In this document: positions 34,249 to 43,891 of the stretch, piece by piece
Layout of the letters: each line of letters starts with the position of its first letter
How positions within the stretch are numbered: position 1 is the first letter of the stretch
Origin: Bradyrhizobium sp.
GTDB taxonomy: Bacteria > Pseudomonadota > Alphaproteobacteria > Rhizobiales > Xanthobacteraceae
Reading direction: 5' to 3'
DNA: 64,000 nucleotides
Assembly: GCF_016219575.1 (NCBI RefSeq)
Contig: NZ_JACRMG010000005.1
Span: forward strand, 124,001-188,000
Notes under the pieces: generated by a model
Database searches by the model: none
Told to the model about the DNA's origin: nothing
The model's input: only the letters and a program-made list of their open reading frames with translations
Position numbers and translations under genes: made by a program

Positions 34249-35639
34249 CCGCCGAGCGTGACGTTGATCTGCTGGCCGCCCCGCACCACGACGATGCGCC
34301 ACAGCCGCGACGATGCCTTCGCCGCCTTGTCGAGATCGCTGGTCTTGGCGATCTTCTGGTTGTTCACCGCCAGAATGATGTCACCCTTCTGGAAGCCGAC
34401 ACTGGCGGCCGGCGCGCCGTCCTCGAGCTCGACCACGACGACGCCTTCGGCATTGCTGTCGATGCGCAGCTCCTCGGCGACCGCCGGCGAGATGTTGGCA
34501 ACGCGCGCGCCCTGGAACGGCGAGCGCGCGGAGATGGTGATCTCGTCACGGTTGGTGTCGGGCGCGACTTCCAGCGGAATGGTGATCCTGACGCTCTTGC
34601 CGCCGCGCTGCACGTCGATCTGCGCGCTGCTGCCGATCGGACGGGTGGCAAAACGATAGTCGAACGCATTGTGGTCCTCGACGGTCTGTCCATCGATCGC
34701 AACGATCAGGTCGGACAGCTTGAGCCCTGCCCGCGCCGCCGGGCTGCCCGGGGCGACATTGGCGACCAGCGCGCCGCTCGGCGCCCGAAGACCCAGCGTC
34801 TCCGCAATCTCCGGCGTCACCGCCTGCAGCTTTGCGCCGAGCCAGGGCCGCTTGACCGCCTTGCCGCCGCTCTTGGCGGAAGCCACCACCACTCGAACCA
34901 TGTTGGCAGGAATGGCAAAGCCGATCCCCTGCGAGCCGCCGGAGCGCGAGAAGATCGCGGTGTTGATGCCGGCCAGCCGCCCGGTCATGTCGACCAGCGC
35001 GCCGCCGGAATTTCCGGGATTGATCGCCGCATCGGTCTGGATGAAGAACTGGTAGTCGGTGATGCCGACCTGTGTGCGCGCCAGCGCCGAGATGATGCCG
35101 TGGGTGACGGTCTGGCCGACGCCGAAGGGATTGCCGATCGCGAGCACGATGTCGCCGACCACGAGTTCGTCGGAATTGGCGAAGTCGAGGGTGGCGAATT
35201 TCTCCCTGCCGTCCTTGACGCGCAGCACGGCGAGATCGGTGCGGCTGTCCTTCAGCACAATCTCGGCCTCGAACTCGCGCTTGTCGGAGAGCGAGATCTT
35301 CACCTGGTCGGCGCCCTCGATGACGTGGTTGTTGGTGACGACGAGGCCGGAGGCGTCGACCATCACGCCGGAGCCCAGCGAGCGCTGCATCTGTTCCGGC
35401 TGCTTGTTGCCGGGCACGCCGAAGAAGCGGCGGAAGATCGGATCGTCGAGCAGCGGGTTGCGGTTCTGCACGGTCTTGGCGGCATAGACGTTGACCACCG
35501 CCGGCTGCGCGCGCTGCACGATCGGCGCATAGGACAGCCGCAGTTCGGCCGCCGAGGACGGCGCGCGGCGATCCTGCGCGAAAGCCGGTGCGGCCAGCAC
35601 GGCAGTGATCAGAGTGGCGGCGATGAAGCGGTTCAGCAT
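34245..35639 (-). CDS. Do-family (DegP/DegQ) periplasmic serine endoprotease
   Basis: 464 residues from the ATG at 35639; the signal peptide MLNRFIAATLITAVLAAPAFA ends near residue 21. The trypsin-like domain has the triad H105 (TNNHVIEG), D135 (SRTDLAVL) and S211 (NPGNSGGAL). Two PDZ domains follow (about 250-340, GALVANVAPGSPAARAGLKLSDLIVAIDG; about 370-460, GVVVVELEDGAPAASVGFQKGDIILAVN). It degrades or refolds damaged envelope proteins. It is upstream of and overlaps rarA. Confidence 0.93.
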   Translation of the reverse strand: MLNRFIAATLITAVLAAPAFAQDRRAPSSAAELRLSYAPIVQRAQPAVVNVYAAKTVQNRNPLLDDPIFRRFFGVPGNKQPEQMQRSLGSGVMVDASGLVVTNNHVIEGADQVKISLSDKREFEAEIVLKDSRTDLAVLRVKDGREKFATLDFANSDELVVGDIVLAIGNPFGVGQTVTHGIISALARTQVGITDYQFFIQTDAAINPGNSGGALVDMTGRLAGINTAIFSRSGGSQGIGFAIPANMVRVVVASAKSGGKAVKRPWLGAKLQAVTPEIAETLGLRAPSGALVANVAPGSPAARAGLKLSDLIVAIDGQTVEDHNAFDYRFATRPIGSSAQIDVQRGGKSVRITIPLEVAPDTNRDEITISARSPFQGARVANISPAVAEELRIDSNAEGVVVVELEDGAPAASVGFQKGDIILAVNNQKIAKTSDLDKAAKASSRLWRIVVVRGGQQINVTLGG

Positions 35640-35712
35640 CGTCAAAAACCTTGTGAATCCCAACGTCAGATATAGTCGCGGCGCCCGGGCCGGAGAAGTC
35701 AAACGGCAGCGA

Positions 35713-36090
35713 TCACGCCGCGCGGCCGGGCAGTTGCACGGTCGCGGGATCGGGCCCGCAAGACAGCCGTTCCCGGTGGCTCTCGCCCCAGGCCTTCAGG
35801 ATATCGATCACCGGCCGCAGGCTCTCGCCGACCTCGGAAAGGCGGTATTCGACCCGCGGCGGCACCTCGGCATAGACGGTGCGGACGATCAGCTTGTCGT
35901 CCTCCAGCGCGCGCAACTGCTTGGTCAGCATGCGCTGGGTGATCCCCGGCATCAGCCGGCGCAGCTCGCCGAAGCGCTGGGTGCCGCCCTGCAGGTGATA
36001 AAGGATCACGCCCTTCCACTTGCCGTCGATCAGGTCGAGCGTGGCCTCGACCGCACAGCCCGGCCGGTGCGCAAAATTCCGCCGCTTCAT
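35713..36090 (-). CDS. HxlR family transcriptional regulator
   Basis: 125 residues from the ATG at 36090. The HxlR winged helix is complete: GCAVEATLDLIDGKWKGVILYHL, RFGELRRLMPGITQRMLTKQLRALEDDKLI, wing AEVPPRVEYRLSEVGESLRPVIDIL. The conserved N-terminal Cys (C12 in HRPGCAVEA) is often the redox or electrophile sensor in this family. It is divergent from the MDR-type oxidoreductase, 106 bases away, and probably regulates it. Confidence 0.9.
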   Translation of the reverse strand: MKRRNFAHRPGCAVEATLDLIDGKWKGVILYHLQGGTQRFGELRRLMPGITQRMLTKQLRALEDDKLIVRTVYAEVPPRVEYRLSEVGESLRPVIDILKAWGESHRERLSCGPDPATVQLPGRAA

Positions 36091-36117
36091 CGGTGATTTT
36101 CCAATAGTATCCAAACA

Positions 36118-36130
36118 GGGACTAGTTCCC
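36118..36130. promoter_or_regulatory. Small palindrome in the HxlR/MDR divergent region
   Basis: GGGACTAGTTCCC lies midway between the HxlR and oxidoreductase genes, 67 bases before the latter's ATG. HxlR dimers bind short palindromes in such gaps, so it may be the operator, but the symmetry is short and imperfect. Confidence 0.3.
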
Positions 36131-36196
36131 CAAATTTACAGTACTTGCCAAGTTGATGCCAGCCCGACAGTTATTCGCCACCCACAGGAGGCATGA

Positions 36197-37210
36197 ATGA
36201 AGGCCGTCGGATACCAGAAGTCGCTGCCCGTCGAGGACGCCAATTCCCTGATCGATTTCGAAGCTGCCAAGCCGGAACCCAGGGGGCGCGACATCCGCGT
36301 CGCCGTGAAGGCGATCTCCGCCAACCCCGTCGATTACAAGGTGCGCAAGCGCGCCGCGCCGCCGGCGGGCGAAACCAAGATCCTCGGCTTCGATGCGGCC
36401 GGTGTGGTCGATGCGGTCGGGCCCGATGTCAGCCTGTTCAAGCCGGGCGACGAGGTGTTCTACGCCGGCTCGATCCTGCGCCAGGGTACCAATTCGCAGT
36501 TTCACCTGGTCGACGAGCGCATCGTCGGCCAGAAGCCGAAATCGCTGTCCTTCGCGCAGGCCGCAGCCCTTCCCCTCACCTCCATCACCGCCTGGGAATT
36601 GCTGTTCGACCGGCTCGGCGCGGTGCCCGGCAAGAGCCTCGATCCGCGCACGCTATTGATCACGGGCGGCGCCGGCGGCGTCGGCTCGATCCTGGTCCAG
36701 CTGGCGCGCCGGCTGACGGGCCTCACCGTCGTCGCCACCGCGACCCGGCCGGAGTCGCAGCAATGGTGCCGCGATCTCGGCGCGCATGCGGTGATCGATC
36801 ACGGCAAGCCGATGAAGGAGCAGATCGAGGCACTCAAGCTGCCGCCGGTCGCACTGGTGGCCAGCCTCACTTTCACCGACCAGCACTACAAAGCAATCGC
36901 CGACTTCATGGCGCCGCAGGGCAAGTTCGGCCTGATCGACGATCCCCCGGAATTCACCATGAGCGCCTTCAAGGGCAAGGCGATCTCGGTGCACTGGGAA
37001 TCGATGTTCACGCGCTCCTCGTTCCAGACGCCGGACATGATCGCGCAGCATCATCTGCTCAACGACGTCGCCGACCTCATCGACAAGGGCGTGCTGCGCA
37101 CGACCCTCGACCAGAGTTTTGGCACGATCAATGCCGCGAACCTGAAGCGCGCACATGCGCTGCTGGAAAGCGGCAAGTCGCGCGGCAAGATCGTGCTGGA
37201 GGGGTGGTAG
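36197..37210 (+). CDS. Zinc-binding alcohol dehydrogenase family (quinone-oxidoreductase-like MDR)
   Basis: 337 residues; AGGAGGC lies just before the ATG. Medium-chain fold: a GroES-like N-terminus (KAISANPVDYKVRKRAAPPAGETKILGFDAAG) and a Rossmann domain with LLITGGAGGVGSILVQLARRL. Zinc-ligand cysteines are absent, so it should be the zinc-free NADPH quinone / enone reductase type (the family often named ZADH). The adjacent divergent HxlR gene suggests induction by electrophilic quinones, as with YodB or QorR systems in other bacteria; that is inference. Confidence 0.88.
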   Translation: MKAVGYQKSLPVEDANSLIDFEAAKPEPRGRDIRVAVKAISANPVDYKVRKRAAPPAGETKILGFDAAGVVDAVGPDVSLFKPGDEVFYAGSILRQGTNSQFHLVDERIVGQKPKSLSFAQAAALPLTSITAWELLFDRLGAVPGKSLDPRTLLITGGAGGVGSILVQLARRLTGLTVVATATRPESQQWCRDLGAHAVIDHGKPMKEQIEALKLPPVALVASLTFTDQHYKAIADFMAPQGKFGLIDDPPEFTMSAFKGKAISVHWESMFTRSSFQTPDMIAQHHLLNDVADLIDKGVLRTTLDQSFGTINAANLKRAHALLESGKSRGKIVLEGW

Positions 37211-37225
37211 GCACCACTCTCTCCC

Positions 37226-37343
37226 CGTCATTGCGAGCGAAGCGAAGCAATCCATGCTTCGACTTCGGCACGATGGATTGCTTCGTCGCGGAGCCTGTCA
37301 TCTGGCGCGCGTTCGCGCGACCCGTTGGCTCCTCGCAATGACG
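37226..37343. repeat. Dispersed inverted repeat with CGTCATTGCGAG ends
   Basis: CGTCATTGCGAG (37226-37237) and CTCGCAATGACG (37332-37343) are exact inverted ends; CAATCCA and TGGATTG lie inside, with short hairpins such as GCGCGTTCGCGCG. Elements with these ends are widespread between genes in Rhizobiales genomes. It fills the gap between the convergent MDR gene and hisC. Confidence 0.8.
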
Positions 37344-37380
37344 TTTCCACGGGAAAGCGCGGCGCGTTCGACTGAGGCGG

Positions 37381-38456
37381 TTACGCCTTCGCCCTTGCGC
37401 GGCCCGGGATGTGCGACAGCGCCGACAACAGCCGATCGATCTGCTCGTCCGTGCCCACGGTGATCCGCAGATAGTCGGAGATGCGGGGCGCGGAAAAATG
37501 GCGGACGATCACAGCTCGCTGGCGCAGCGCGGCGGCAAGGACTTCGCCCTCATGCGCGGGATGACGCGCAAAGACGAAGTTCGCGGAGGACGGCAGCACG
37601 TCGAAGCCGAGCTGCTGCAGTCCGCGGTTCAGCCGCTCGCGGCCTTCGATCACGCGCGTCCGGCCCTGTTGAAACCAGGCTTCGTCCGCAAGCGAAGCGA
37701 CGGCGCCGGCCTGCGCGGGCCGTCCGAGCGGATAGGAATTGAAGCTGTCCTTCACGCGGGTGAGCGCCTCGATCAAATCCACATCACCGATGGCATAGCC
37801 GACCCGCAGCCCGGCCAGCGCGCGGGACTTGGACATGGTCTGAACGACCAGGAGATTTGGATGCAAGGCGACCAGCGGAATCGCGGTCTCGCGCCGAAAT
37901 CGACATAGGCCTCGTCGATCACCACGGGAGCGTCCTTGTGTTCCTCCAGCAGCGTCGCGATCTCGGCGCGTGAGAGCGCAATCCCCGTCGGCGCATTCGG
38001 ATTGGGGATGACGAGCGCCCCGGCCGGCCGGCGATAGTCGGCCACGCGGATTCGCATCGCCCGATCGAGCGGCACGGTGTCGAAGGCGATACCGAACAGG
38101 CGGCAATAGACCGGGTAGAAACTGTAGGTGATGTCCGGAAACAGCAGCGGCGCATCGTGCTTGAGCAGCGCGGCGAAGGCGTGCGCCAGCACTTCGTCCG
38201 AGCCGTTGCCGACGAAGACCTGCGCCGGTTCCACCCGGTGATAGTCTGCCAGCGCAGCCCGCAATTCGGTGGCCTGCGGGTCCGGGTATAGGCGCAGCGT
38301 ATCGGTCGCCTCGCCGCGGATCGCTTCCAGCGCGCGCGGCGAAGGCCCGAACGGATTTTCATTGGTGTTGAGCTTGACCAGGTCCGCGATGCGCGGCTGC
38401 TCGCCCGGCACGTACGGCTTCAGGTCGTGCGTCAGGCTGCTCCAGAACCGGCTCAT
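37381..38456 (-). pseudogene. hisC: Histidinol-phosphate aminotransferase, one-base frameshift
   Basis: From the ATG at 38456 ([20 protein letters not shown]) the protein reads normally to [14 protein letters not shown], near 37889. The pattern then continues only in the next frame: [33 protein letters not shown], where the K of SKSRALAG is the PLP lysine, to a TAA at 37381. One missing G (GCGGAG to GCGAG) restores 358 residues, normal for HisC. The enzyme makes L-histidinol phosphate; many rhizobia have extra copies. As written neither half could be active. Confidence 0.85.
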
Positions 38457-38475
38457 GCTTCTGTCCAATAGCTCC

Positions 38476-38561
38476 GTAGGGTGGGCAAAGGTGCGCAGCG
38501 CCGTGCCCACCTTCGCGAGCGTGCCTTGATTGGTGGGCACGCTTCGCTTTGCCCACCCTAC
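38476..38561. repeat. Dispersed inverted repeat with GTAGGGTGGGCAAAG ends
   Basis: GTAGGGTGGGCAAAG (38476-38490) is answered exactly by CTTTGCCCACCCTAC (38547-38561); GGCACGG-like and GTGCCCACC/GGTGGGCAC arms nest inside. This is a frequent Bradyrhizobium intergenic element. It lies between hisC and the rplQ terminator. Confidence 0.8.
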
Positions 38562-38584
38562 AATTCCGGCAGCCGTCGCGCCCA

Positions 38585-38612
38585 CAAAAAAGCGGCGCTC
38601 GATGGCGCCGCT
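38585..38612 (-). terminator. Intrinsic terminator of the alpha operon
   Basis: On the minus strand AGCGGCGC (38612-38605) pairs with GCGCCGCT (38598-38591), followed by six T. It is 23 bases after the rplQ stop and ends the ribosomal transcript. A shorter T run on the plus strand (CTTTTGAG) may give weak opposite termination. Confidence 0.9.
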
Positions 38613-38634
38613 TTTGAGTTTCGTGCCGTTGGGC

Positions 38635-39054
38635 TTACGCCGCTTCGGCTTCGGCCTTCTCCTGCACCGGGCCGGAGTCCTTGCCCTTGGCGTCGACGTC
38701 GCGGTCGACGAACTCGATCACGGCCATTGCGGCGTTGTCGCCGTAGCGGAAGCCGGCCTTGATGATGCGGGTGTAGCCGCCCTGGCGGTCCTTGTAGCGG
38801 GTGGCCAGCGTGTCGAACAGCTTCCTGACCTGGTCGACGTCGCGCAGCTCGGAGATGGCCTGGCGGCGCAGCGCCAGCCCGCCCTTCTTGCCCAGCGTGA
38901 CCAGCTTCTCGACGATCGGGCGAAGCTCCTTGGCCTTCGGCAGCGTGGTGACGATCTGCTCGTGCTTGATCAGCGCTGCCGCCATGTTGGCGAACATCGC
39001 GCGGCGATGCTCGGCGGTGCGGTTGAGCTTGCGGTGAACCTTGCCGTGACGCAT
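38635..39054 (-). CDS. rplQ: 50S ribosomal protein L17
   Basis: 139 residues. It opens with [21 protein letters not shown] and has [40 protein letters not shown], as in all L17 proteins. The last 20 residues are an Ala/Glu/Lys-rich tail. It lines the exit tunnel region of the 50S subunit. Last gene of the cluster, 144 bases after rpoA, followed by a strong terminator. Confidence 0.97.
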   Translation of the reverse strand: MRHGKVHRKLNRTAEHRRAMFANMAAALIKHEQIVTTLPKAKELRPIVEKLVTLGKKGGLALRRQAISELRDVDQVRKLFDTLATRYKDRQGGYTRIIKAGFRYGDNAAMAVIEFVDRDVDAKGKDSGPVQEKAEAEAA

Positions 39055-39130
39055 TTGACTATTCCTTTTTCAATTCTGTCGCGGTGGTTCAGCGACAAGT
39101 AATCAGGTGGGCTTCCTGCGTTCGCCCTGG

Positions 39131-39199
39131 GTAGCGAGTGGCGAATAGTGAGTAGCGAATGGATTCTTTCCCTTCGCTATTCGCCATTCCCTATTCGCT
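39131..39199. repeat. Hairpin repeat copy A (rpoA-rplQ gap)
   Basis: GTAGCGAGTGGCGAATAG...GTAGCGAATGG on the left pairs imperfectly with CGCTATTCGCCATTCCCTAT on the right. Related copies are at 40802 and 53482. Confidence 0.8.
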
Positions 39200-40218
39200 C
39201 AGTAGTGATCCTCGAAGCGCTTGGCGAGCTCGTCGATGTTCTCCGGCGGCCAGCCCGGCACTTCCATGCCGAGGTGCAGACCCATCTGGGCCAGCACTTC
39301 CTTGATCTCGTTCAGCGACTTGCGGCCGAAGTTCGGGGTGCGGAGCATTTCCGCTTCCGACTTCTGCACGAGGTCGCCGATATAGACGATGTTGTCGTTC
39401 TTCAGGCAGTTGGCCGAACGCACCGACAGCTCGAGCTCGTCCACCTTCTTGAGGAAGGCGGGGTTGAAGGCGAGATCGGGGATGATCTCCTGCGCGACTT
39501 CCTTGCGCGGCTCCTCGAAATTGACGAAGACGTTGAGCTGGTCCTGCAGGATGCGCGCGGCATAGGCGACCGAGTCATCCGGCGTGACGGCGCCGTTGGT
39601 CTCGATGGTCATGGTCAGCTTGTCGTAGTCGAGGATCTGGCCCTCGCGGGTGTTCTCGACCTTGTAGGAGACCTTGCGGACCGGGGAGAACAGGCTGTCG
39701 ACCGGGATCAGGCCGATCGGCGCGTCCTCGGGACGGTTGCGCTCGGCGGGCACGTAGCCCTTGCCGGTCGCGACCGTGAACTCCATGCGGATCTCGGCAC
39801 CGTCGTCCAGCGTGCAGAGCTGAAGGTCCGGATTGAGCACGGTGACGTCGCCGACGGTCTGGATGTCGCCGGCAGTGACGACGCCCGGGCCCTGCTTCTT
39901 CACGACCATGCGCTTGGGGCCTTCGCCCTGCATCTTGATCGAGATGTCCTTGATGTTGAGCACGATGTCGGTGACGTCCTCGCGGACACCGGCAATCGAG
40001 GAGAACTCGTGCAGCACGCCGTCGATGTGCACCGACTGCACGGCGGCGCCCTGCAGCGAGGAAAGCAGGATGCGGCGCAGCGCGTTGCCGAGCGTCTGGC
40101 CGAAGCCGCGCTCGAGCGGCTCAGCCACCAGCGTCGCGAAGCGGGTCGCGTCGGAACCCGGCGTGACCTGCAGCTTGTTCGGTCGGATCAGTTCTTGCCA
40201 ATTTTTCTGGATCGTCAC
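39199..40218 (-). CDS. rpoA: RNA polymerase alpha subunit
   Basis: 339 residues. The N-terminal assembly domain (about 20-235) includes [29 protein letters not shown] and [17 protein letters not shown]. The C-terminal domain (about 255-330) has [60 protein letters not shown], which binds UP elements and activators. It is 135 bases downstream of rpsK, and the stop region touches repeat copy A. Confidence 0.98.
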   Translation of the reverse strand: MTIQKNWQELIRPNKLQVTPGSDATRFATLVAEPLERGFGQTLGNALRRILLSSLQGAAVQSVHIDGVLHEFSSIAGVREDVTDIVLNIKDISIKMQGEGPKRMVVKKQGPGVVTAGDIQTVGDVTVLNPDLQLCTLDDGAEIRMEFTVATGKGYVPAERNRPEDAPIGLIPVDSLFSPVRKVSYKVENTREGQILDYDKLTMTIETNGAVTPDDSVAYAARILQDQLNVFVNFEEPRKEVAQEIIPDLAFNPAFLKKVDELELSVRSANCLKNDNIVYIGDLVQKSEAEMLRTPNFGRKSLNEIKEVLAQMGLHLGMEVPGWPPENIDELAKRFEDHY

Positions 40219-40353
40219 TGTTTTTCACCCATACGGGCCGGCCGATTTGCGCTTCAAACCGCCGGCGTTGGAGAGATCGCGGATCAGTCCGCGTCGTACA
40301 ATTCCAAAAACCATCGCGGGACCGGAGCGGCCGCGCCCCGCGACTTCAACAAA

Positions 40354-40743
40354 TCAAACGCGCCGGCGCTTGCGCGGACGGCAACCATTGTGCGGGATCG
40401 TGGTCACGTCGCGGATCGAGGTGACGGTGAAGCCCGCAGCCTGCAGCGCGCGAAGCGCCGACTCGCGGCCGGAGCCCGGACCGGCCACTTCCACTTCCAG
40501 CGTGCGCATGCCGTGCTCCTGCGCCTTCTTGGCGACGTCTTCGGCGGCGACCTGCGCGGCATAGGGGGTCGACTTGCGCGAGCCCTTGAAGCCCATCGTG
40601 CCGGCCGACGACCAGGCAATCGCGTTGCCCTGCGCGTCGGTGATGGTGATGGTCGTGTTGTTGAACGACGAATTCACATGCGCGATGCCGCTGGCGATGT
40701 TCTTGCGTTCGCGACGGCGGACGCGGGTGGCTTCCTTGCCCAT
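40354..40743 (-). CDS. rpsK: 30S ribosomal protein S11
   Basis: 129 residues. Family signatures: [53 protein letters not shown] and [19 protein letters not shown] at the C-terminus. It forms the platform of the 30S subunit near the mRNA exit. There is no rpsD between it and rpoA, as usual in alphaproteobacteria. Confidence 0.98.
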   Translation of the reverse strand: MGKEATRVRRRERKNIASGIAHVNSSFNNTTITITDAQGNAIAWSSAGTMGFKGSRKSTPYAAQVAAEDVAKKAQEHGMRTLEVEVAGPGSGRESALRALQAAGFTVTSIRDVTTIPHNGCRPRKRRRV

Positions 40744-40801
40744 TGACTACCTTTCCTGTGATCTCAAACGCCGCCGTAATGCCAGCGGCTACACCGATAT
40801 G

Positions 40802-40870
40802 GGCGAATGGTGAGTGGCCAATAGCGAATAGGGTCTGCCCTACTCGCCATTCGCCATTCGCTACTCGCCA
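40802..40870. repeat. Hairpin repeat copy B (rpsM-rpsK gap)
   Basis: GCGAATGGTGAGTGGCCAAT and AGCGAATAGGG on the left are answered by CCCTACTCGCCATTCG and CCATTCGCTACTCGCCAAT on the right, forming a long imperfect hairpin that ends two bases before the rpsM stop codon. Confidence 0.8.
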
Positions 40871-40871
40871 A

Positions 40872-41240
40872 TTATTTCTTCTTGCCGGCAATCGCCTTGG
40901 CCGGACCCTTGCGCGTGCGCGCATTGGTGTGGGTGCGCTGGCCGCGCACCGGCAGACCGCGACGATGGCGAAGGCCGCGATAGCAGCCGAGGTCCATCAG
41001 ACGCTTGATGTTGATGCCGACTTCGCGACGAAGATCGCCTTCGACGAGATAGTCGCGGTCGATCACTTCGCGGATCTGCAGCACTTCCTGGTCGGAGAGC
41101 TGGCTGACGCGGCGATCGAGCGGAATCTTCACCTTCTCCATGATCTCGCCAGCGTTCTTCTGGCCGATGCCATGGATGTATTGAAGCGCGATCAGCACGC
41201 GCTTGTTGGTCGGGATGTTGACGCCGGCAATACGGGCCAC
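40872..41240 (-). CDS. rpsM: 30S ribosomal protein S13
   Basis: 122 residues from a GTG at 41240, with AGGAGAG upstream ([20 protein letters not shown]). Also seen: [56 protein letters not shown]. It contacts the P-site tRNA and the 50S bridge. A 208-base gap separates it from adk, so a promoter could lie there. Confidence 0.97.
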   Translation of the reverse strand: MARIAGVNIPTNKRVLIALQYIHGIGQKNAGEIMEKVKIPLDRRVSQLSDQEVLQIREVIDRDYLVEGDLRREVGINIKRLMDLGCYRGLRHRRGLPVRGQRTHTNARTRKGPAKAIAGKKK

Positions 41241-41448
41241 TGACTTCTCTCCTGTCACCGGCCGTCGCGGCCGGACATTTCGTCTAAAGCGCCGTCGCGC
41301 TTCGTGTTGGTTAGCTCGGGCAGGTGTCCACAAACGCGAACACGACGCCCTAACCCCTTGGTTCTCCGGGGGCCCGGCATCGTCTGATAACTATCCGATC
41401 TGGATGCGGGGCTTATTAGGGGATTCCAGCGGGTTTCGTCAACCGATT

Positions 41449-42339
41449 CTAACGCTTAGCTCGCCTTTTCGTGACCTTTTTCGCGGGTTTTGAGGCCTTC
41501 CTAGCCCCCTTCCCCCCGGCCGGCTTGGCAGACCTCTTGGCGGGCTTCCTTGCCGTCCTTTTGGCCGCCTTTTTGGCTCCTTTGGCGGCCTTGCGGGCTG
41601 CCTTGGCGGGCTTTTTGGCCTTTTTGGCGGTCTTCTTCCCGGCCTTTTTCGCCGCCCCGGCAGGCTTCCGGCTGACCTTGGCTGGCTTGCGGGGAGCCCT
41701 GGCGGCCTTCACAGGGCCCTTGGCAGTTCCCTTGCCAGTTCCCTTGGCGCCCGCGCCGATCGCCGACAGCACCCGACTGATTTCCTCGGTGACGCCGTCG
41801 ATGCTCATCATGCCGTCGACCGTGAGCAGGCTGCGCCGCTCCGAATAATAGTCGATCAGCGGTTCGGTCTGGGCGCGGTAGCTGGCAAGACGCTTGGCCA
41901 GCACTTCCGGCGTATCGTCGGCCCGGACCTCCTCGCCGCGCGCCCGCGTCTCGGCGGCGCGATTCTCGACACGCTGCAGCAGCGCGCCTTCATTGACCTT
42001 GAGCTCGACCACGGCGTCGAGCTTCATCTTCTTCTGCTTCAGCAATTCGTCCAGCGCCGCCGCCTGCGGCACCGTGCGGGGAAAACCGTCGAGGATAAAA
42101 CCGTTGGCCGCGTCCGGCTGCTCGATGCGGTCCGCAATGATCGAGATGACGATATCGTCCGGCACCAGTCCGCCCGACGCCATGATGTCCTTGGCCTTCA
42201 ACCCCACCGGCGTGCCGGCGGCCACGGCCGCGCGCAACATGTCGCCGGTCGAGAGCTGGACGATGCCGTACTTATCCACCAGGCGCTGGGCCTGCGTTCC
42301 CTTGCCCGCGCCCGGCGGTCCGAGAAGAATCAGTCTCAT
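41449..42339 (-). CDS. adk: Adenylate kinase with a long Lys/Ala/Pro-rich tail
   Basis: 296 residues from the ATG at 42339. Residues 1-195 are a short-lid adenylate kinase: P-loop [10 protein letters not shown] (8-17), [18 protein letters not shown] (about 82-90), and [27 protein letters not shown]. It makes 2 ADP from ATP and AMP. After about residue 198 comes a tail of some 95 residues made of K, A, P, R and G ([40 protein letters not shown]), like histone H1 or AlgP, which would bind nucleic acids. Ordinary Adk proteins end near 190-220 residues. It is in the usual place between secY and rpsM. Confidence 0.93.
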   Translation of the reverse strand: MRLILLGPPGAGKGTQAQRLVDKYGIVQLSTGDMLRAAVAAGTPVGLKAKDIMASGGLVPDDIVISIIADRIEQPDAANGFILDGFPRTVPQAAALDELLKQKKMKLDAVVELKVNEGALLQRVENRAAETRARGEEVRADDTPEVLAKRLASYRAQTEPLIDYYSERRSLLTVDGMMSIDGVTEEISRVLSAIGAGAKGTGKGTAKGPVKAARAPRKPAKVSRKPAGAAKKAGKKTAKKAKKPAKAARKAAKGAKKAAKRTARKPAKRSAKPAGGKGARKASKPAKKVTKRRAKR

Positions 42340-42409
42340 GGTTTCGCCCCCCGGCCTGGTGAGCGAAACCCGCACACCCGCTTGCAAGTTTACGACGCGC
42401 CGTCCCCTC

Positions 42410-43741
42410 TCAGCGGCGGCGGCCGCGCAGTTTGGATTTGCGGATCAGTCCTTCGTACTGATGCGCCAGCAGATAGCCCTGAACCTGCGCCACCGTGTCC
42501 ATGGTGACACTGACCACGATCAAAAGCGACGTACCACCAAAGTAGAACGGCACCGAAGCGTAGGAGATCAGGATTTCCGGGATCAAGCAGACGATCGCCA
42601 GATAGATCGCGCCCAGGACCGTGATGCGCGACAGCACATAGTCGATGTATTCGGCGGTGCGCTCGCCCGGACGGATGCCCGGAATGAAGCCGCCATGCTT
42701 CTTCAGATTGTCCGCGGTCTCGGTCGGGTTGAACACGATCGCGGTGTAGAAGAAGGCGAAGAACACGATCAGTGCCAGATACAGGAACAGGAACAGCGGC
42801 CGGCCATGGCTGAGCTGCGTGGTCAGCCACTGCATCCATTCCGGTCCCTTGCCGGCGTTGAAGTTGGCGACCGTGGTCGGCAACAGCAGAAGCGACGAGG
42901 CGAAGATCGGCGGGATGACGCCGGAGGTGTTGAGCTTCAGCGGCAGATGCGAGGACTGGCCCTCGAACATCTTGTTGCCGACCTGGCGCTTCGGATACTG
43001 GATCAGCAGGCGGCGCTGCGCGCGCTCCATGAAGACGATGAAGGCGATCACGGCGACCGCCATGATGATCACGATCAGGATCAGACCGGTCGACAGCGCA
43101 CCCTGACGGCCGAGCTCGAGCATGCTGGCCAGAGCGGACGGCAGCTCGGCTACGATGCCGGCGAGAATGATCAGCGAGATGCCATTGCCGATGCCGCGCG
43201 AGGTAATCTGCTCGCCGAGCCACATCAGGAACATGGTGCCGCCGGTGAGCGTGATCGCTGTCGACAACAGGAAGAACAGGCCGGGTTCGCTGACGACGTT
43301 GCCGGCACCCTGAAGCCCGACCGCGATGCCGTAGGACTGGAACGCCGCCAGAATCACCGTGAGATAGCGGGTGTACTGATTGAGCGTCTTGCGGCCCGCC
43401 TCGCCTTCCTTCTTCAGGGCTTCGAGCTGCGGCGATACCGTGGTCAGGAGCTGAATGATGATCGAGGCCGAGATATACGGCATGATATTCAGCGCGAAGA
43501 TCGCCATGCGGTTGATACCGCCGCCGGCGAACATGTTGAACATACCGAGGATACCGCCGGCCTGCGATCTGAACACCTGCTCCCAAGCGGCGGGATCGAT
43601 GCCGGGCAGCGGGATGTAGGTGCCGAGCCGATAAACGAGCAGCGCACCCAGGGTGAACCAGATGCGCTTCTTCAGCTCTTCGGCCTTGCCGAGCGCCGAG
43701 AAATTGAGGTTTGCCGCAAGTTGTTCTGCTGCCGAGACCAT
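42410..43741 (-). CDS. secY: SecY, channel subunit of the Sec translocon
   Basis: 443 residues with ten membrane helices. Signatures: [25 protein letters not shown], the plug and [39 protein letters not shown], and [25 protein letters not shown] in the cytoplasmic loop that meets SecA and the ribosome. It forms the inner-membrane pore for protein export and insertion. It lies 150 bases after rplO and 70 before adk, as in the normal spc order. Confidence 0.98.
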   Translation of the reverse strand: MVSAAEQLAANLNFSALGKAEELKKRIWFTLGALLVYRLGTYIPLPGIDPAAWEQVFRSQAGGILGMFNMFAGGGINRMAIFALNIMPYISASIIIQLLTTVSPQLEALKKEGEAGRKTLNQYTRYLTVILAAFQSYGIAVGLQGAGNVVSEPGLFFLLSTAITLTGGTMFLMWLGEQITSRGIGNGISLIILAGIVAELPSALASMLELGRQGALSTGLILIVIIMAVAVIAFIVFMERAQRRLLIQYPKRQVGNKMFEGQSSHLPLKLNTSGVIPPIFASSLLLLPTTVANFNAGKGPEWMQWLTTQLSHGRPLFLFLYLALIVFFAFFYTAIVFNPTETADNLKKHGGFIPGIRPGERTAEYIDYVLSRITVLGAIYLAIVCLIPEILISYASVPFYFGGTSLLIVVSVTMDTVAQVQGYLLAHQYEGLIRKSKLRGRRR

Positions 43742-43858
43742 GTCTTGAGCTTTCTCCCGCGCGCCCCCTGCTGCCGCTGTTCCGGATTCCGGACCCTCAG
43801 CAGCCGCCGGACATTATCTGGTATCCGGCTTCGATAAGTCCATTGTTCCGGAAAGCAA

Positions 43859-43881
43859 ATTGCCCGCAGGGTGCGGGCAAT
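43859..43881 (-). terminator. Hairpin after rplO, possible attenuator
   Basis: ATTGCCCGCA (43859-43868) and TGCGGGCAAT (43872-43881) form a perfect 10-bp stem with a GGG loop, 10 bases after the rplO stop on the minus strand. Only TTTGCTTT-like sequence follows, so it may slow or partly end transcription before secY, or protect the upstream mRNA. Confidence 0.4.
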
Positions 43882-43891
43882 GACGCAGATG

